DNA of 58,225 nucleotides from Nitrospirota bacterium (GCA_016222905.1 JACRPZ010000048.1:1-58225); one strand, 5' to 3'; shown: positions 25,709 to 35,806, counted from the stretch's first letter. Notes: generated from the sequence alone by a model not told the origin. Numbers and translations: made by a program.

Positions 25709-26857
25709 TCATTTTAATCTGTCAAGTTCAATCTTCGCCTTTTTATTGTCAGGATTAAATTTTAGGGCGTTTTCAAATTCCCGGATTGCTCTCAGCTTCA
25801 GTCCGGAACTGAGAAAAATAAGTCCGAGATGCATATGATAATCTGAATTTTCAGGCTTAAGACTTATCGCTTTAAGCATAGCCTCTTCAGCCTCTTTTGT
25901 CCTCTTAGGCATCTTGCTCAGGGCTAATGAGAGATGCGCCCAGTAAACGGCTTCACGTGGTTGTATATTTGTTGCTACGCGAAAGGAGTCCGAAGCCCCC
26001 CAGAAGTTTCCTTTGAGAAAATCATCAATGCCCTTTTTGAAATGGTTCTTTGCAAGTATCATATTGGGGTCCTGAACTTTTTTAGATTTTTTGATCTTGA
26101 ATATTGAGTTGTCATATTCTGCCCGGGTCTTCTCATTCTTCAGCGTATTGTAAGCATAATTCAGCGCTGAGAAAAGTTTGGAGAGGTGCTCATTCAAGGT
26201 ATCATTGTGCATGTAATCATGCTTGTCAGGATGGTATTTCTTCACCTTTTTCAGGTACGCTTTTTTTATCTCGTCGAAAGGAACATTTACATTGACTTCA
26301 AGCAATTCATAGTGAGTCAATGAGTCTTTTTTTTCATAAAGTTGAGTTATCTCTTTGTTGAAGTCGGACGCCTGCTCTTTTTCAATCCTCAGGCTTCCTG
26401 CGCTGATAAGGTCATTTGCAGGCATATCGAGCGTAATCACTTCTTCGCAAGGCGGGGAACTTTTAAACTTAAAATGACCTTCTTCCCATTCAAAGAGACT
26501 CAGTATAATCTCTGTGATATGGTGCCTTATTGCCGATACAAGCTCTTTCGGGCTCAGATATCCCATCTCCACAAGTATCATCCCCTTGCGTTTGCCTGTC
26601 CCTTCATATATTTTTGCCGACTTTTCATATTCTTCTTCTGATAAGTCGCCTCTTCTGAGTAGAAAATCCCCGAGCCGGTCCGTTGTGACGCTGGATGAAG
26701 CAAATACAATTGAGCCGTTATTGAAATATATATTTTTACGGGCGTCGCCTTTTGTAAAAGTTACTATGCCTGTTTTTTGCTCTTTACTAAAAGAGACAAG
26801 TAGCTGCGGTAGGCTCTGTTGGTTGAGATTTCCTTCTTGATTCAGGTCGTCGCTCAT
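25709..26857 (-). CDS. DUF4388-DnaJ-TPR protein
   Basis: This 382-residue protein has three parts. About 10-130 is a DUF4388 (PATAN-like) domain (LPQLLVSFSKEQKTGIVTF, IYFNNGSIVFA, GDFLLRRGDLSEEEY), about 180-250 a J domain with HPD (YHPDKH), and about 275-382 TPR repeats. DUF4388 proteins are common in gliding and polarity regulation in delta-proteobacteria-like lineages. The J domain implies a link to DnaK, but the role here is unknown. No signal peptide is present. Confidence 0.85.
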   Translation of the reverse strand: MSDDLNQEGNLNQQSLPQLLVSFSKEQKTGIVTFTKGDARKNIYFNNGSIVFASSSVTTDRLGDFLLRRGDLSEEEYEKSAKIYEGTGKRKGMILVEMGYLSPKELVSAIRHHITEIILSLFEWEEGHFKFKSSPPCEEVITLDMPANDLISAGSLRIEKEQASDFNKEITQLYEKKDSLTHYELLEVNVNVPFDEIKKAYLKKVKKYHPDKHDYMHNDTLNEHLSKLFSALNYAYNTLKNEKTRAEYDNSIFKIKKSKKVQDPNMILAKNHFKKGIDDFLKGNFWGASDSFRVATNIQPREAVYWAHLSLALSKMPKRTKEAEEAMLKAISLKPENSDYHMHLGLIFLSSGLKLRAIREFENALKFNPDNKKAKIELDRLK

Positions 26858-26905
26858 ATTAATATTGAATTTTCACAGAGGCATTTTTAGGGAGGATGAG
26901 CATTT

Positions 26906-27181
26906 TTAATTGCTACGGCTTAAATCAGACTTCAAGTCCATGGATTGATTCTCATACTTTTTAATCTTGGTTAAAAATTTATTTGTCTCTTTCTTGAAAT
27001 CATCTTTTATTTTAGCGATCTCCGCATCCTTTTTTCTAATATCCTGCTTGAGCTTATATGAATATGCCCCGACAGTGCCTATAACGATTAATAGGAGAGC
27101 TATGAATAGACGGACACCTTTCGGCGTTCTGAGGATTTCGCGGCTTTCTATGTCTTGCTCAAGTCTGGTTTTATCTAACAT
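26906..27181 (-). CDS. Small membrane-anchored coiled-coil protein
   Basis: This 91-residue protein has one transmembrane segment (VRLFIALLLIVIGTVGAYSY, about residues 23-42) and then a charged helix (IRKKDAEIAKIKDDFKKET...) likely to form a coiled coil facing the periplasm. No family is recognised. It lies between the DnaJ-domain gene and the AMMECR1 gene on the same strand. Confidence 0.65.
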   Translation of the reverse strand: MLDKTRLEQDIESREILRTPKGVRLFIALLLIVIGTVGAYSYKLKQDIRKKDAEIAKIKDDFKKETNKFLTKIKKYENQSMDLKSDLSRSN

Positions 27182-27224
27182 GGTGATGTGTATAAAATAA
27201 CAGATTTCAGCCGGTAAATGATAA

Positions 27225-27731
27225 TCATTTATACCTTTTCACCTCAAAGCGGTAAAGTTCTATTTTTTCTGAAGGGTGGATTCCGGCCTTCATTGATGCT
27301 ATGCCAATCTGCTCATCAACAGTATTAACTCCTTCAAGGGCAGGCAGTAACAATCCCCTCCGTTCGCCGCTTTTTACGATCACCCCGTATTTTTTTGGAT
27401 CGAGTTCCTTCTTGCCTGCAACTTTTTCTGGTTCTGTCAGCACATCAACAGAATATTCAAGTCCATTTAGTTCTTCTGGACTTACAGGAAGGAATCTCGG
27501 ATCCTGCGTAGCTGCGCTTATGGCGTTCTGCATGATCTCACAAGCCACGTTTTTCGTACATGGAGAAAACGTTCCTATACATCCCCTCAATTCACCATTT
27601 TTCTTTATAGAGACAAAAACTCCGGCTCTCCCTCTCATTTCAGATGAAATATCCGCGGGGATTTGCGCAGGCTCTCCTTTAAGGACAAACCTCTCAACGG
27701 TCTCTTTTGCAAGATTTACAAGAGGATGCAT
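27225..27731 (-). CDS. AMMECR1-domain protein
   Basis: This 168-residue protein belongs to the AMMECR1 family: GRAGVFVSIKKNGELRGCIGTF (about residues 28-50), AISAATQDPRFLPVSPEELNGLEYSVDVL, and GVIVKSGERRGLLLPALEGV near the end. The family is widespread in bacteria, archaea and eukaryotes; its reaction is unproven, with proposals including a radical-SAM partner. It is near the polyprenyl synthase gene on the same strand. Confidence 0.9.
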   Translation of the reverse strand: MHPLVNLAKETVERFVLKGEPAQIPADISSEMRGRAGVFVSIKKNGELRGCIGTFSPCTKNVACEIMQNAISAATQDPRFLPVSPEELNGLEYSVDVLTEPEKVAGKKELDPKKYGVIVKSGERRGLLLPALEGVNTVDEQIGIASMKAGIHPSEKIELYRFEVKRYK

Positions 27732-27761
27732 ATCAGTAAAATAGAATATTTAGGTCTAATA

Positions 27762-28736
27762 CTATTTCTCTCTTCTTAATGCGTAATTTGACAACGCAAG
27801 AAGAGCGGTCTTCTCCATGGAATTTTCAAAGATATTGAGTTCCGCCCCCGCTTCTTTAATTATAGCGGTCGCCTTCGTATAGGACTGCTCAATGGATTTG
27901 TACTTATTCAGCAAATCCTGTATGTAATTAAGGTCTGCTGCCGATAGCTTCTCATTCTTTATTATTATCTTTAATTTTTCTGCCTCATCATAAGATGCCT
28001 TCTTAAACAGGTATATTAGCGGGAGAGTTATCTTGCCTTCTTCGATGTCTTTTCCGAGGCTCTTGCCAAGCACTTTCTCTTCCGCCATATAGTCAAGGAT
28101 GTCGTCGGCCATCTGAAACGCCCTGCCCAATTTTAATCCAAAGGATGCGAGCGCATCCACTTTTTCTTTAGAAGAGTCTCCAAGAATGGCTCCGCTCATA
28201 CAGGCCGCCGACATAAGGGTTGCGGTTTTGCCTGTTATTATCTCCATGTAATCTTCTTCTGATATATCCGGGTTGCCTTTTAAGGCAAGCTGGAGCATCT
28301 CCTTTTCAGCCATACCTGCGGTTGCGCCTGAAAGCGCGTCCATAATTTTCTGATTTTTGAGCGAGTTGGCGAGTCTCAGCGCATTTGAGTAAAAGAAATC
28401 TCCTGCAAGAACCGCAATCTGGTTGCCCCATACTGAGTGTGCCGGAGGCCTTCCCCTTCTGAGATTAGCGCTGTCAACTACATCGTCGTGAAGAAGTGAA
28501 GCTGTGTGTATTGATTCAATGCTGCATGCAAGAGTGCTGGTCTTTTCTCCTTTATAGCCGGATATCCTGGAGCAGAGTATGACAAGAAGCGGCCGTATGC
28601 GTTTGCCCCCGCCTGTGAATATATGTCTGCCCACATCATATACAATAGGGGCGGCTGTCTTCAGGGTCTCGTGTATCTTCTCCTCTGCAGCAGCAAGGTC
28701 TTTCCCGTAATATTCCCACATCTCTTTAATGTTCAT
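27762..28736 (-). CDS. ispB: Trans-polyprenyl diphosphate synthase
   Basis: This 324-residue all-trans prenyltransferase adds isopentenyl units to give the side chain of respiratory quinones. It has GGKRIRPLLVIL, the first aspartate-rich motif LLHDDVVDSANLRRGRP and the second QMADDILDYMAEE. Chain length cannot be read reliably. Its ATG overlaps the mtnA stop by four bases, so the two form an operon. The symbol ispB is by similarity only. Confidence 0.92.
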   Translation of the reverse strand: MNIKEMWEYYGKDLAAAEEKIHETLKTAAPIVYDVGRHIFTGGGKRIRPLLVILCSRISGYKGEKTSTLACSIESIHTASLLHDDVVDSANLRRGRPPAHSVWGNQIAVLAGDFFYSNALRLANSLKNQKIMDALSGATAGMAEKEMLQLALKGNPDISEEDYMEIITGKTATLMSAACMSGAILGDSSKEKVDALASFGLKLGRAFQMADDILDYMAEEKVLGKSLGKDIEEGKITLPLIYLFKKASYDEAEKLKIIIKNEKLSAADLNYIQDLLNKYKSIEQSYTKATAIIKEAGAELNIFENSMEKTALLALSNYALRREK

Positions 28737-29803
28737 AACATTTCAGGTTCAAGCATTATGCTCTTTAAATCCATATCTTCTTTATTAATTTTATGCAGGT
28801 CTTCAGGTCTGAAGACACCTTTTTCAGTAATTATGCCAGTCACATATTTTGCCGGCGTCACGTCAAAGGCAGGATTTCTTACTTTGACACCTTCTGGAGC
28901 TACCCGACACCCAAATACACTGGTGACTTCATTTGGATCACGCTCTTCAATAGGTATAAATTTTCCAGAGGCGATTGAAAAGTCAATGCTGCTTATAGGC
29001 GCGGCTACATAGAAAGGTATCCCGTGCTCCTTGCAGAGTATCGCCAGAGAGTATGTGCCTATCTTGTTTGCCACATCGCCGTTCGCAGCGGTTCTGTCCG
29101 TGCCGACTATCGCCAGATCTATCTCACCTTTTTGCATAATGGCGCCCGCCATATTATCAGTGATCAGCGTTACAGGTATATTGTCTTCCATAAGTTCCCA
29201 TGCGGTTAAGCGCGCTCCCTGCAGCACCGGCCTTGTCTCATCAGCAATAACCTGGATTTTCTTGCCCTGCTCCGTTGCCGCACGCATCGGGCCTGTGGCG
29301 GTTCCGTATCCGCCTGTGGCAAGCGATCCGGCGTTGCAGTGTGTAATAATTGTGTCGCCGTCTTTTATAAACCGGGCGCCCCATCTGCCTATAGCCTTAT
29401 TAATTTCTACATCCTCTTTAAGAATGGCATCGGCTTCTTTTATCAGGAAATCCTTTAATTTGCTTACCGGTTCATCTCTCCTCTCGTGCAGGGCCTTCTT
29501 TATCCTCTCCACCGCCCATCTGATATTCACCGCAGTGGGTCTTGTTGCGAGCAGAGTCTCAAAGACAACCTCCATCTCTTTCATGAAGTCATCGAAATTA
29601 TCTGAATCTATATCCTGTGCGCCAAGGGCCATGCCCATAGCAGCGGCAATCCCTATGGCCGGGGCCCCGCGTATCCAGAGCTTTTTAATTCCCTCTGCAA
29701 CCATCCTGTAGTCTTTGCACTCAATATACCGGACCTCAATAGGAAGTCTGCTCTGATCCAGCATCAACACTTTTCCGTTAACCAGTTCTATTGTTTTAAC
29801 CAT
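28733..29803 (-). CDS. mtnA: S-methyl-5-thioribose-1-phosphate isomerase
   Basis: MtnA converts 5-methylthioribose 1-phosphate to methylthioribulose 1-phosphate in methionine salvage. I choose ATG 29803 (MVKTIELVNGKVLMLDQSRLP, 356 residues) because AAAGGA precedes it at the right distance; an open frame to 29869 only adds 22 unconserved residues. The catalytic cysteine lies in THCNAGSLATGGYGTATG and the aspartate in VGTDRTAANGDVANKIGTY. No other salvage genes are here, so the substrate could come from radical-SAM or MTA-isoprenoid routes. Confidence 0.94.
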   Translation of the reverse strand: MVKTIELVNGKVLMLDQSRLPIEVRYIECKDYRMVAEGIKKLWIRGAPAIGIAAAMGMALGAQDIDSDNFDDFMKEMEVVFETLLATRPTAVNIRWAVERIKKALHERRDEPVSKLKDFLIKEADAILKEDVEINKAIGRWGARFIKDGDTIITHCNAGSLATGGYGTATGPMRAATEQGKKIQVIADETRPVLQGARLTAWELMEDNIPVTLITDNMAGAIMQKGEIDLAIVGTDRTAANGDVANKIGTYSLAILCKEHGIPFYVAAPISSIDFSIASGKFIPIEERDPNEVTSVFGCRVAPEGVKVRNPAFDVTPAKYVTGIITEKGVFRPEDLHKINKEDMDLKSIMLEPEML

Positions 29804-29950
29804 ATTATCCTTTTTTTCTTGAATTACAGGGGTTATGTAAGACATATGAAAAATCCCAACAACTTGCAACGGTTTAGTATAGTTGAAAATTTAATATGAT
29901 TCAATATTAAAGCAGATTTTGATAAAAAGGCTGCGCAGGATCTGTTTAAT

Positions 29951-31195
29951 TCATATAGACTTAAATCCCGGCAATACCGTCATGACTATCAGGGCAGTTG
30001 TCAGTATTATTAAAACAGCCACTGTGCCCCATGCTATGTAATTATAGCCTCTCGGGTTGGTATGTTTCCCCATGAGCCTCTTGTTATTCACAAGCGATAA
30101 GGCAAAGACAAGGACAAAGGGCAGCAATATGCCGTTCAACAATGACGAGAGGATCATTAAGAGTATTAACGGAGCGCCGGGAATTAATACCAAAAGAGCC
30201 GATATGACTATCAGGGCTGTGTAAATCCACATGAACTGGGGGGCTTCCCTGAAACTCTTGTTAACTCCTGCTTCCCATCCCATCGCCTCGCAGACATAGT
30301 AGGCTGTTGCAAGCGGAACAACAATGGCCCCCAGTATAGATGCATTTGCGAGACAGACAGCAAAAAGGATAGATGCATATTGGCCTGCCAAAGGCGCGAG
30401 AGACAGGGCCGCTTCTTTTGCCTCATTTATTCTGATGCCATGAGGATACAAGGTCGTAGCGCAGGTTACTATTATAAAGAACGCGATAATATCTGTTATG
30501 ACACATCCTATAATTACATCGAGTTTTGTGACCTTGTAATTCTCTTTCTTGATACCTTTTTCAGCTATTGACGACTGAAGGTAAAACTGCATCCATGGGG
30601 TAATGGTTGTCCCTATGATAGCAATAGTTAACATGACAAATTCGGACTCGAACTTAACCTTCGGGATAAATGTGCTCTGCATGACCTCGCCCCATTTTGG
30701 AGCGGCCATAAAAGCAGAAACTACATAACCCAAATAAATCATGCATGCCATAAGCAATACCCCCTCCACAACTCTATAGCTGCCCCTTGTGACTAACAGC
30801 CATATCAAGAAAGCCCCGGAAGGAACCGTCACGTATTTGCTAAGGCCGAATATCTCCATGCTTGCCGCCCACCCTGCAAACTCGGCAATCGTAGTTCCGA
30901 AGTTAGCCACCAGCAGGATTATCATCATGAAAAAGGTTATCTTTACTCCGTAATTTTCCCTGATGAGATCGGAAAGCCCTTTGCCGGTTACAACGCCCAT
31001 TCTTGCCACCATCTCCTGTATGACTATAAGAGCTATCGTTGTCGGGATAAGCGTCCACAGAAGCATATAACCGTAGCGCGCGCCAGCGACCGAATAGGTT
31101 GTAATCCCTCCGGCATCATTGTCTATGGAAGCGGTTATAATGCCTGGCCCTATTATTGACAGAAATACAAGGAAAGTTTTCCAGCGGCCCCTCAT
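29951..31195 (-). CDS. NRAMP-family divalent metal transporter, non-canonical
   Basis: This 414-residue protein with about 11 membrane segments has the NRAMP fold pattern. In TM1 the usual DPGN is replaced by D25-N-D-A (GIITASIDNDAGG), and in TM6 the MPH motif by TPWMQFYLQSS. Canonical residues that select Mn or Fe are therefore changed, as in NRAMP-related magnesium transporters (NRMT). It overlaps by four bases the end of the upstream PRC/MgtE_N/CBS gene, supporting magnesium as substrate. Which ion it moves is inference. Confidence 0.85.
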   Translation of the reverse strand: MRGRWKTFLVFLSIIGPGIITASIDNDAGGITTYSVAGARYGYMLLWTLIPTTIALIVIQEMVARMGVVTGKGLSDLIRENYGVKITFFMMIILLVANFGTTIAEFAGWAASMEIFGLSKYVTVPSGAFLIWLLVTRGSYRVVEGVLLMACMIYLGYVVSAFMAAPKWGEVMQSTFIPKVKFESEFVMLTIAIIGTTITPWMQFYLQSSIAEKGIKKENYKVTKLDVIIGCVITDIIAFFIIVTCATTLYPHGIRINEAKEAALSLAPLAGQYASILFAVCLANASILGAIVVPLATAYYVCEAMGWEAGVNKSFREAPQFMWIYTALIVISALLVLIPGAPLILLMILSSLLNGILLPFVLVFALSLVNNKRLMGKHTNPRGYNYIAWGTVAVLIILTTALIVMTVLPGFKSI

Positions 31196-32451
31196 ACGCT
31201 CCTCCTCTTCTTTCTTGAAGATGGCGGCAGGAGGAAGTCAACAATGTCGTCAATAGTCACAATGCCGAGGAGCGCTCCTTCAGCATCTATTACCGGGATG
31301 GCGAGCAGATTATACTTGGATATAAGCTCGGCAACTGCCTGTTCGTCCGTGTCAGGTGAAACGGTCTTTAATTTTGTCTCCATTATCTCAGACAAACGGA
31401 CATTAGGCGATGGAAGGATCAAGTCTCTTAATGAGGCAACGCCGATGAGCTTCTCACCTTGAACAACGTATATATAATAAACGTCCTCCACATTAGGAGA
31501 ATCTACCCTGAGCTTTTCAATTGCCTCCATAACTGTCCATTCAGGAGGATAGGCTAAAAATGCATTTGTCATGATGCCGCCTGCAGTGTCTTCTTCATGT
31601 GCAAGCAGTTCCTGAATGTCCTCAGCTTCGTCCTTTTCAATGGATTCAAGAAGCTCTTTTGCCGTGTCTGATCCAAGGTCAGATAGCAGATCCGCTGCCT
31701 CGTCAGGAGGCATTCTTTCCACAACGTCAGTAGCATGGGCTTTATCAAGCCCCTCTATGATGGCCCTCTTTACATTGGGTTCAAGCTCATGAAGAGCCTC
31801 TGCCGCAACATTCGGGTCAAGCCCTTTGAAGAGCGCCACGGCCTGTTCATGCGGCACTTTGCTTATGATATCAGCAATGTCCGAGGGATGGAGCGCTGAT
31901 ATCATCTGGCGCGGGACGATCAGCGAAATAGTTGTAAGTCTCGGTTCAAGCGGCTGAATGTATCCCCAGCGTATGAGATTGTGAGTGAGAGTTTTTCCAA
32001 AGACATTGTAAAATTTCTCGCTTTCATGCTCTATTCCGATGCGCCTAAGAATGCCCCTTATCCCGACATCAACGGCAACGAGACAGGCATGATCTTTCTG
32101 CCCCTCAAGCTTTACATCGTTTACCCTTACAACCTTGGCTCCGTTTGCATCAACTATCTGCTTATCGAATATATCACGCGCAATCAGCAGATCATCTTCA
32201 GATGGCTCATACTCTTCGATCTTCGATGCGTAGATGTTTGAAGACATGATGCGCTTGTTGAAGATACCCATATCCGTCCAGCCAAGGTAGTACCGTCTCT
32301 TCTTCTTCTCCAGAATAAGAGCCGACACCCTGGGCATGGGATCGCCTTTTATTACAATGAAATCCTTAAGCCTGCCGAGTTCATCACCCGTTGGGTCGAG
32401 CACCGGCATCTTTAATAATTCGCTGACAAAAAGTTCGCCGAAAAGAGGCAT
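31192..32451 (-). CDS. Soluble PRC-barrel / MgtE_N / CBS regulatory protein
   Basis: This 419-residue protein contains two PRC-barrel units (about 1-80 and 90-150), an MgtE_N helical domain (about 185-290: LHPSDIADIISKVPHEQAVALFKGLDP) and two CBS domains (about 300-410). In MgtE magnesium channels the N and CBS domains sense intracellular Mg2+ and gate the pore. Here the pore domain is absent, and the neighbouring overlapping gene is an NRAMP-like transporter, so this protein probably gates that transporter instead. Confidence 0.88.
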   Translation of the reverse strand: MPLFGELFVSELLKMPVLDPTGDELGRLKDFIVIKGDPMPRVSALILEKKKRRYYLGWTDMGIFNKRIMSSNIYASKIEEYEPSEDDLLIARDIFDKQIVDANGAKVVRVNDVKLEGQKDHACLVAVDVGIRGILRRIGIEHESEKFYNVFGKTLTHNLIRWGYIQPLEPRLTTISLIVPRQMISALHPSDIADIISKVPHEQAVALFKGLDPNVAAEALHELEPNVKRAIIEGLDKAHATDVVERMPPDEAADLLSDLGSDTAKELLESIEKDEAEDIQELLAHEEDTAGGIMTNAFLAYPPEWTVMEAIEKLRVDSPNVEDVYYIYVVQGEKLIGVASLRDLILPSPNVRLSEIMETKLKTVSPDTDEQAVAELISKYNLLAIPVIDAEGALLGIVTIDDIVDFLLPPSSRKKRRSV

Positions 32452-32920
32452 GGGTCTCCTGCAACAGTAGTTATAAACTTACAGCTTATGAAGTATACCT
32501 AAGGCAGGCAATTTTCGGCAACCATGGGAAGGCAAAGCTTAAATGATGAGATTCTCAACAAACTTCTTTAATAAATTCATCTCTTCATAGACAATGCTCA
32601 GAATAAGAATTCGCGGAATGTTCAAATCTCCCTTGTTACTTTCCCGCAATACACTTGTATATTCCGCCCTTCTGATTGGGGATAATAACTATATGATAAT
32701 ATTACGAGTTTAAATTGGGGTAAACTTCTTTGAACGATTTCTGTGACAAATTAATGGAGAAACTTCTTTTTATAATAAACAAACAAAATATTTTACACTG
32801 TACGACCTTAACAAAAAAAAGAATAAAAATGTTATAGTTGTTATATACTCATTATGAAGAAAGTCCTGCTTTTCATAGATAGCGTTTCATCATATCCCGC
32901 TGTAAGTTCTAAAATTAGTT
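32452..32920. other. AT-rich intergenic region, no gene seen
   Basis: This 469-bp stretch between divergent transcripts holds no convincing gene. A 27-codon open frame at 32854-32937 (MKKVLLFIDSVSSYP...) begins like many B12-binding or radical-SAM proteins and may be a relic. Promoters for both flanking genes are expected here, but I see no strong consensus. Confidence 0.5.
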
Positions 32921-33694
32921 ATGACCATAAAAGATAGCGAAGCAAATCGAGATATAAAGAAAACTCGGCCGTCTGCGCTTGTCGTCCTTCCTGTTTACAA
33001 TGAAGAGAAAGTGCTTAGGCAGAGCGTTCAAATACTGACAGATTTTCTCCTTAATCATGACAAGTATGAGTGGAAAATCGTAATAGCGGACAACAACTCT
33101 CAGGACAGCACAGGAATAATAGGCCGCGCTCTGGAGTCTGAAAACTTTCTTGTGCAGTATGTTCATATCCCGCGAAAAGGACGCGGAATTGCCCTCAGAA
33201 CAGCATGGGCTCAAACGGATTCTGACTTTGTCAGTTACATGGATATTGATCTTTCCACTGGGTTAGACGCTCTTATACGCGCTATTGATTTGCTAAGAGA
33301 AGGGGCAGATATTGTTGTCGGCAACAGGCTTGCCAAAGATTCCAATACAACAAGATGTTTTAAGCGTGAATTTATATCACGCAGTTATAACATAGTGATA
33401 AAACTGATACTTGGAACCCGTTTTAAAGATGCTCACTGCGGATTCAAGACAGGACGGCGCGATGTTGTCCAGAAAATATTGCCTTATATTGAAGATAATG
33501 AATGGTTTTTTGACACAGAATTCCTTTTTTATGGGGAAAAACTGGAGTACAAAATTATGGAAATCCCCGTGACATGGATTGAGGATACTGACACCAAGGC
33601 GAAGATATTTAAAGATGCCCGCGATGATTTACGCGGACTTTATCGCTTGCGGTTTCATAACAAATTAAACATCTCAGAGGAAAAACGTAATTAG
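32921..33694 (+). CDS. GT2-family glycosyltransferase (dolichyl-phosphate-sugar synthase type)
   Basis: This 257-residue GT-A enzyme has ALVVLPVYNEEKVLRQS, ADNNSQDSTG, RKGRGIALRTAW, the metal-binding YMDIDLSTGLDAL, VGNRLAKDS and DAHCGFKTGRRDVVQ. It resembles enzymes that put a sugar on a polyprenyl phosphate for use by membrane (GT-C) transferases. Two such large membrane proteins lie next door, a fitting pair. No membrane anchor is seen. Confidence 0.88.
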   Translation: MTIKDSEANRDIKKTRPSALVVLPVYNEEKVLRQSVQILTDFLLNHDKYEWKIVIADNNSQDSTGIIGRALESENFLVQYVHIPRKGRGIALRTAWAQTDSDFVSYMDIDLSTGLDALIRAIDLLREGADIVVGNRLAKDSNTTRCFKREFISRSYNIVIKLILGTRFKDAHCGFKTGRRDVVQKILPYIEDNEWFFDTEFLFYGEKLEYKIMEIPVTWIEDTDTKAKIFKDARDDLRGLYRLRFHNKLNISEEKRN

Positions 33695-33718
33695 AATTGC
33701 AATATCAGTAATTGACTA

Positions 33719-35782
33719 ATGACGTTAATAATCCCATTTGTTATATCAACAGTACTCATAATCTTAAATATCGAACCTTTCAAGACCGCAGGAATATTCT
33801 TTAGTATCTGTTATCTCCCAGGATTATCTATCTTTGCTCTTGCCAGGAGAGACCTCATCACATTTGAAGACCTTGTTTTGGCATTTCCCACTTCTATCGG
33901 AATTAGCAGTCTTTTAACGGTAGGTTTACTATTTGTTGGAATCCATGCAAAGTTTATAGGATACATAATATATGCAATTACAGGCTTTTTTGTATTGTTT
34001 TTCATGATCACACAATACAAGAAAGCTACTCCTTCCACTTTTAAACTTTCGAGGGAGCATCTTATCTTTTTTGGCATTGCATTAGTAGCAAGTCTCTTGT
34101 TGAGTATCCCTTTCTTTATCGGTCCTAATAGAGGTCCTTTTGCAGCACATGCTTTTCATCATTCGTCATTTGTGTCACAAATTATAGGCGATATATTCCC
34201 CCCTGAAAATCCCGGCTTGGGGGGTACCAAAATTGGATATTATTGGGGATTTCACGCTCTCATTGCCGTTCTGACATCTCTGACAAATACCCATCAACTT
34301 CAAGTCGTATTTATATTTAATACCTTATCATTATTAGCTGTCTTTAATATTGCGTACAGCTTTGCAAAAGCATTAGATCTTCCGGAACAATATTGCTATA
34401 TTTTACCTTTGGCAATAGTTGGCCTGATGCGTCCTGAAGCAGGGCTTTTCATTGTTTACAAATTCTTGTCCGGTAAATTGATTCCTGTAGATGCAATAGT
34501 AACGCATAATATTGCTTTGTTACCCAGTGATGTTCTCAGCAGCTGGATTGGGGAACTTCCTTGGCTAGATACGCGGTTGTTTTATGTAAATAAATTATAT
34601 AACGTCAGCGCTATGCCATTAGCTATTAGTTTATGCTTTTCATACCTTCTGATACTTTTTAGAAATAAATTTAGAAGTAATAAAATTTATCTTGTAAGTT
34701 TATGTTTTGTAATTATAGCATGTATTCTGAATTATCCGCCTTTGGCGATTTTTTCTATACTACATGCGCCGATTTGGGCAGTTGTAGTTTTTCTTTCACG
34801 CCAAGGTCATTTTAAAGAAAAATTTCATGATACCTCCCGAGTTCTGCTGCCGTATATCATAGCTGTGCTATCAGTAACTCCTTACCTGATTTTTGTGATA
34901 GCAGGTCGAGATATTAGTTCTAGTAGTCAGGGGGAGATCGTCAGTTTAGACTTTTATGCTCAATCAGTTAGAAATATTGTTGTATTTTTAATTCCCTTTT
35001 TGGGAATTGTTATCGGTATCTGGTTTGCATATAGGAAATCATCTTTAAGGGATTTTTACTTTTTATTAATTGGTACTGCATTATGCCTTGGATTAACAAC
35101 ACTCACAAGGTGGAGTTTTGATAATAGTTATAAATTTAACTATATACTTGTATTTTTCTTCTCGATCTTCTTTGTTATATCAATTTATAGATTGCTGTAT
35201 CAGAATACAAACCGTTGGATAACTCGATTTATATACTCAGGAGTTATTCTATTGCTTTTAATCACCCCTTTGACAATAGAAATAGCTTATATTGTTTCTT
35301 GTTTATCTCAGGATAGATTTTTTTCATTTAGCAAGGGGCATATTATCTATTCTAAAGATGAAGCAAAAAATGACGCTTACGCATGGATACGTGAAAACAC
35401 TCCTACAAACTCGCTTATCATGATGAGTTATTTTGAAACGCGAGTGCCATATGAGGGGCTTAATCCAAACTATGAAGTTGCGGCAATCAGTGAAAGAAGT
35501 TTATATGTGATTAAAGATACCGATTACACAACATCAAATCCGGAATACGCAAAACGCGTAAAGCTTAGAGAAAAACTATTTAAAAACCCTGATGATCCAC
35601 AAGTTATTGATTTTTTCAGATCATTAAATCGTCCAGTTTATCTTTTAGTTGAAGAAAATCTGCGAGACGTTTTTTTGGTAGAAGATAGATTTAAACATTT
35701 TCCGGAAAATCCCGGCGAGCCTTTTGAGCTTAAGTTCCGAAATAACAAGCAAAGAGTTTACCATATACACTTTAATAAATAA
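33719..35782 (+). CDS. Large polytopic membrane protein, GT-C-like
   Basis: This 687-residue protein has some 12-14 hydrophobic segments and a soluble C-terminal part (AYAWIRENTPTNSLIMMSYFETR, about residue 550 onward) like that of membrane glycosyltransferases of the GT-C fold. A motif GPNRGPFAAHAFHHSSFVSQI lies in the first large loop. I cannot assign a family or sugar. It follows the GT2 gene closely on the same strand, so the lipid-linked sugar made there may be its donor. Confidence 0.7.
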   Translation: MTLIIPFVISTVLIILNIEPFKTAGIFFSICYLPGLSIFALARRDLITFEDLVLAFPTSIGISSLLTVGLLFVGIHAKFIGYIIYAITGFFVLFFMITQYKKATPSTFKLSREHLIFFGIALVASLLLSIPFFIGPNRGPFAAHAFHHSSFVSQIIGDIFPPENPGLGGTKIGYYWGFHALIAVLTSLTNTHQLQVVFIFNTLSLLAVFNIAYSFAKALDLPEQYCYILPLAIVGLMRPEAGLFIVYKFLSGKLIPVDAIVTHNIALLPSDVLSSWIGELPWLDTRLFYVNKLYNVSAMPLAISLCFSYLLILFRNKFRSNKIYLVSLCFVIIACILNYPPLAIFSILHAPIWAVVVFLSRQGHFKEKFHDTSRVLLPYIIAVLSVTPYLIFVIAGRDISSSSQGEIVSLDFYAQSVRNIVVFLIPFLGIVIGIWFAYRKSSLRDFYFLLIGTALCLGLTTLTRWSFDNSYKFNYILVFFFSIFFVISIYRLLYQNTNRWITRFIYSGVILLLLITPLTIEIAYIVSCLSQDRFFSFSKGHIIYSKDEAKNDAYAWIRENTPTNSLIMMSYFETRVPYEGLNPNYEVAAISERSLYVIKDTDYTTSNPEYAKRVKLREKLFKNPDDPQVIDFFRSLNRPVYLLVEENLRDVFLVEDRFKHFPENPGEPFELKFRNNKQRVYHIHFNK

Positions 35783-35806
35783 CTGGGACCAGTGCAATAA
35801 AAAGAG

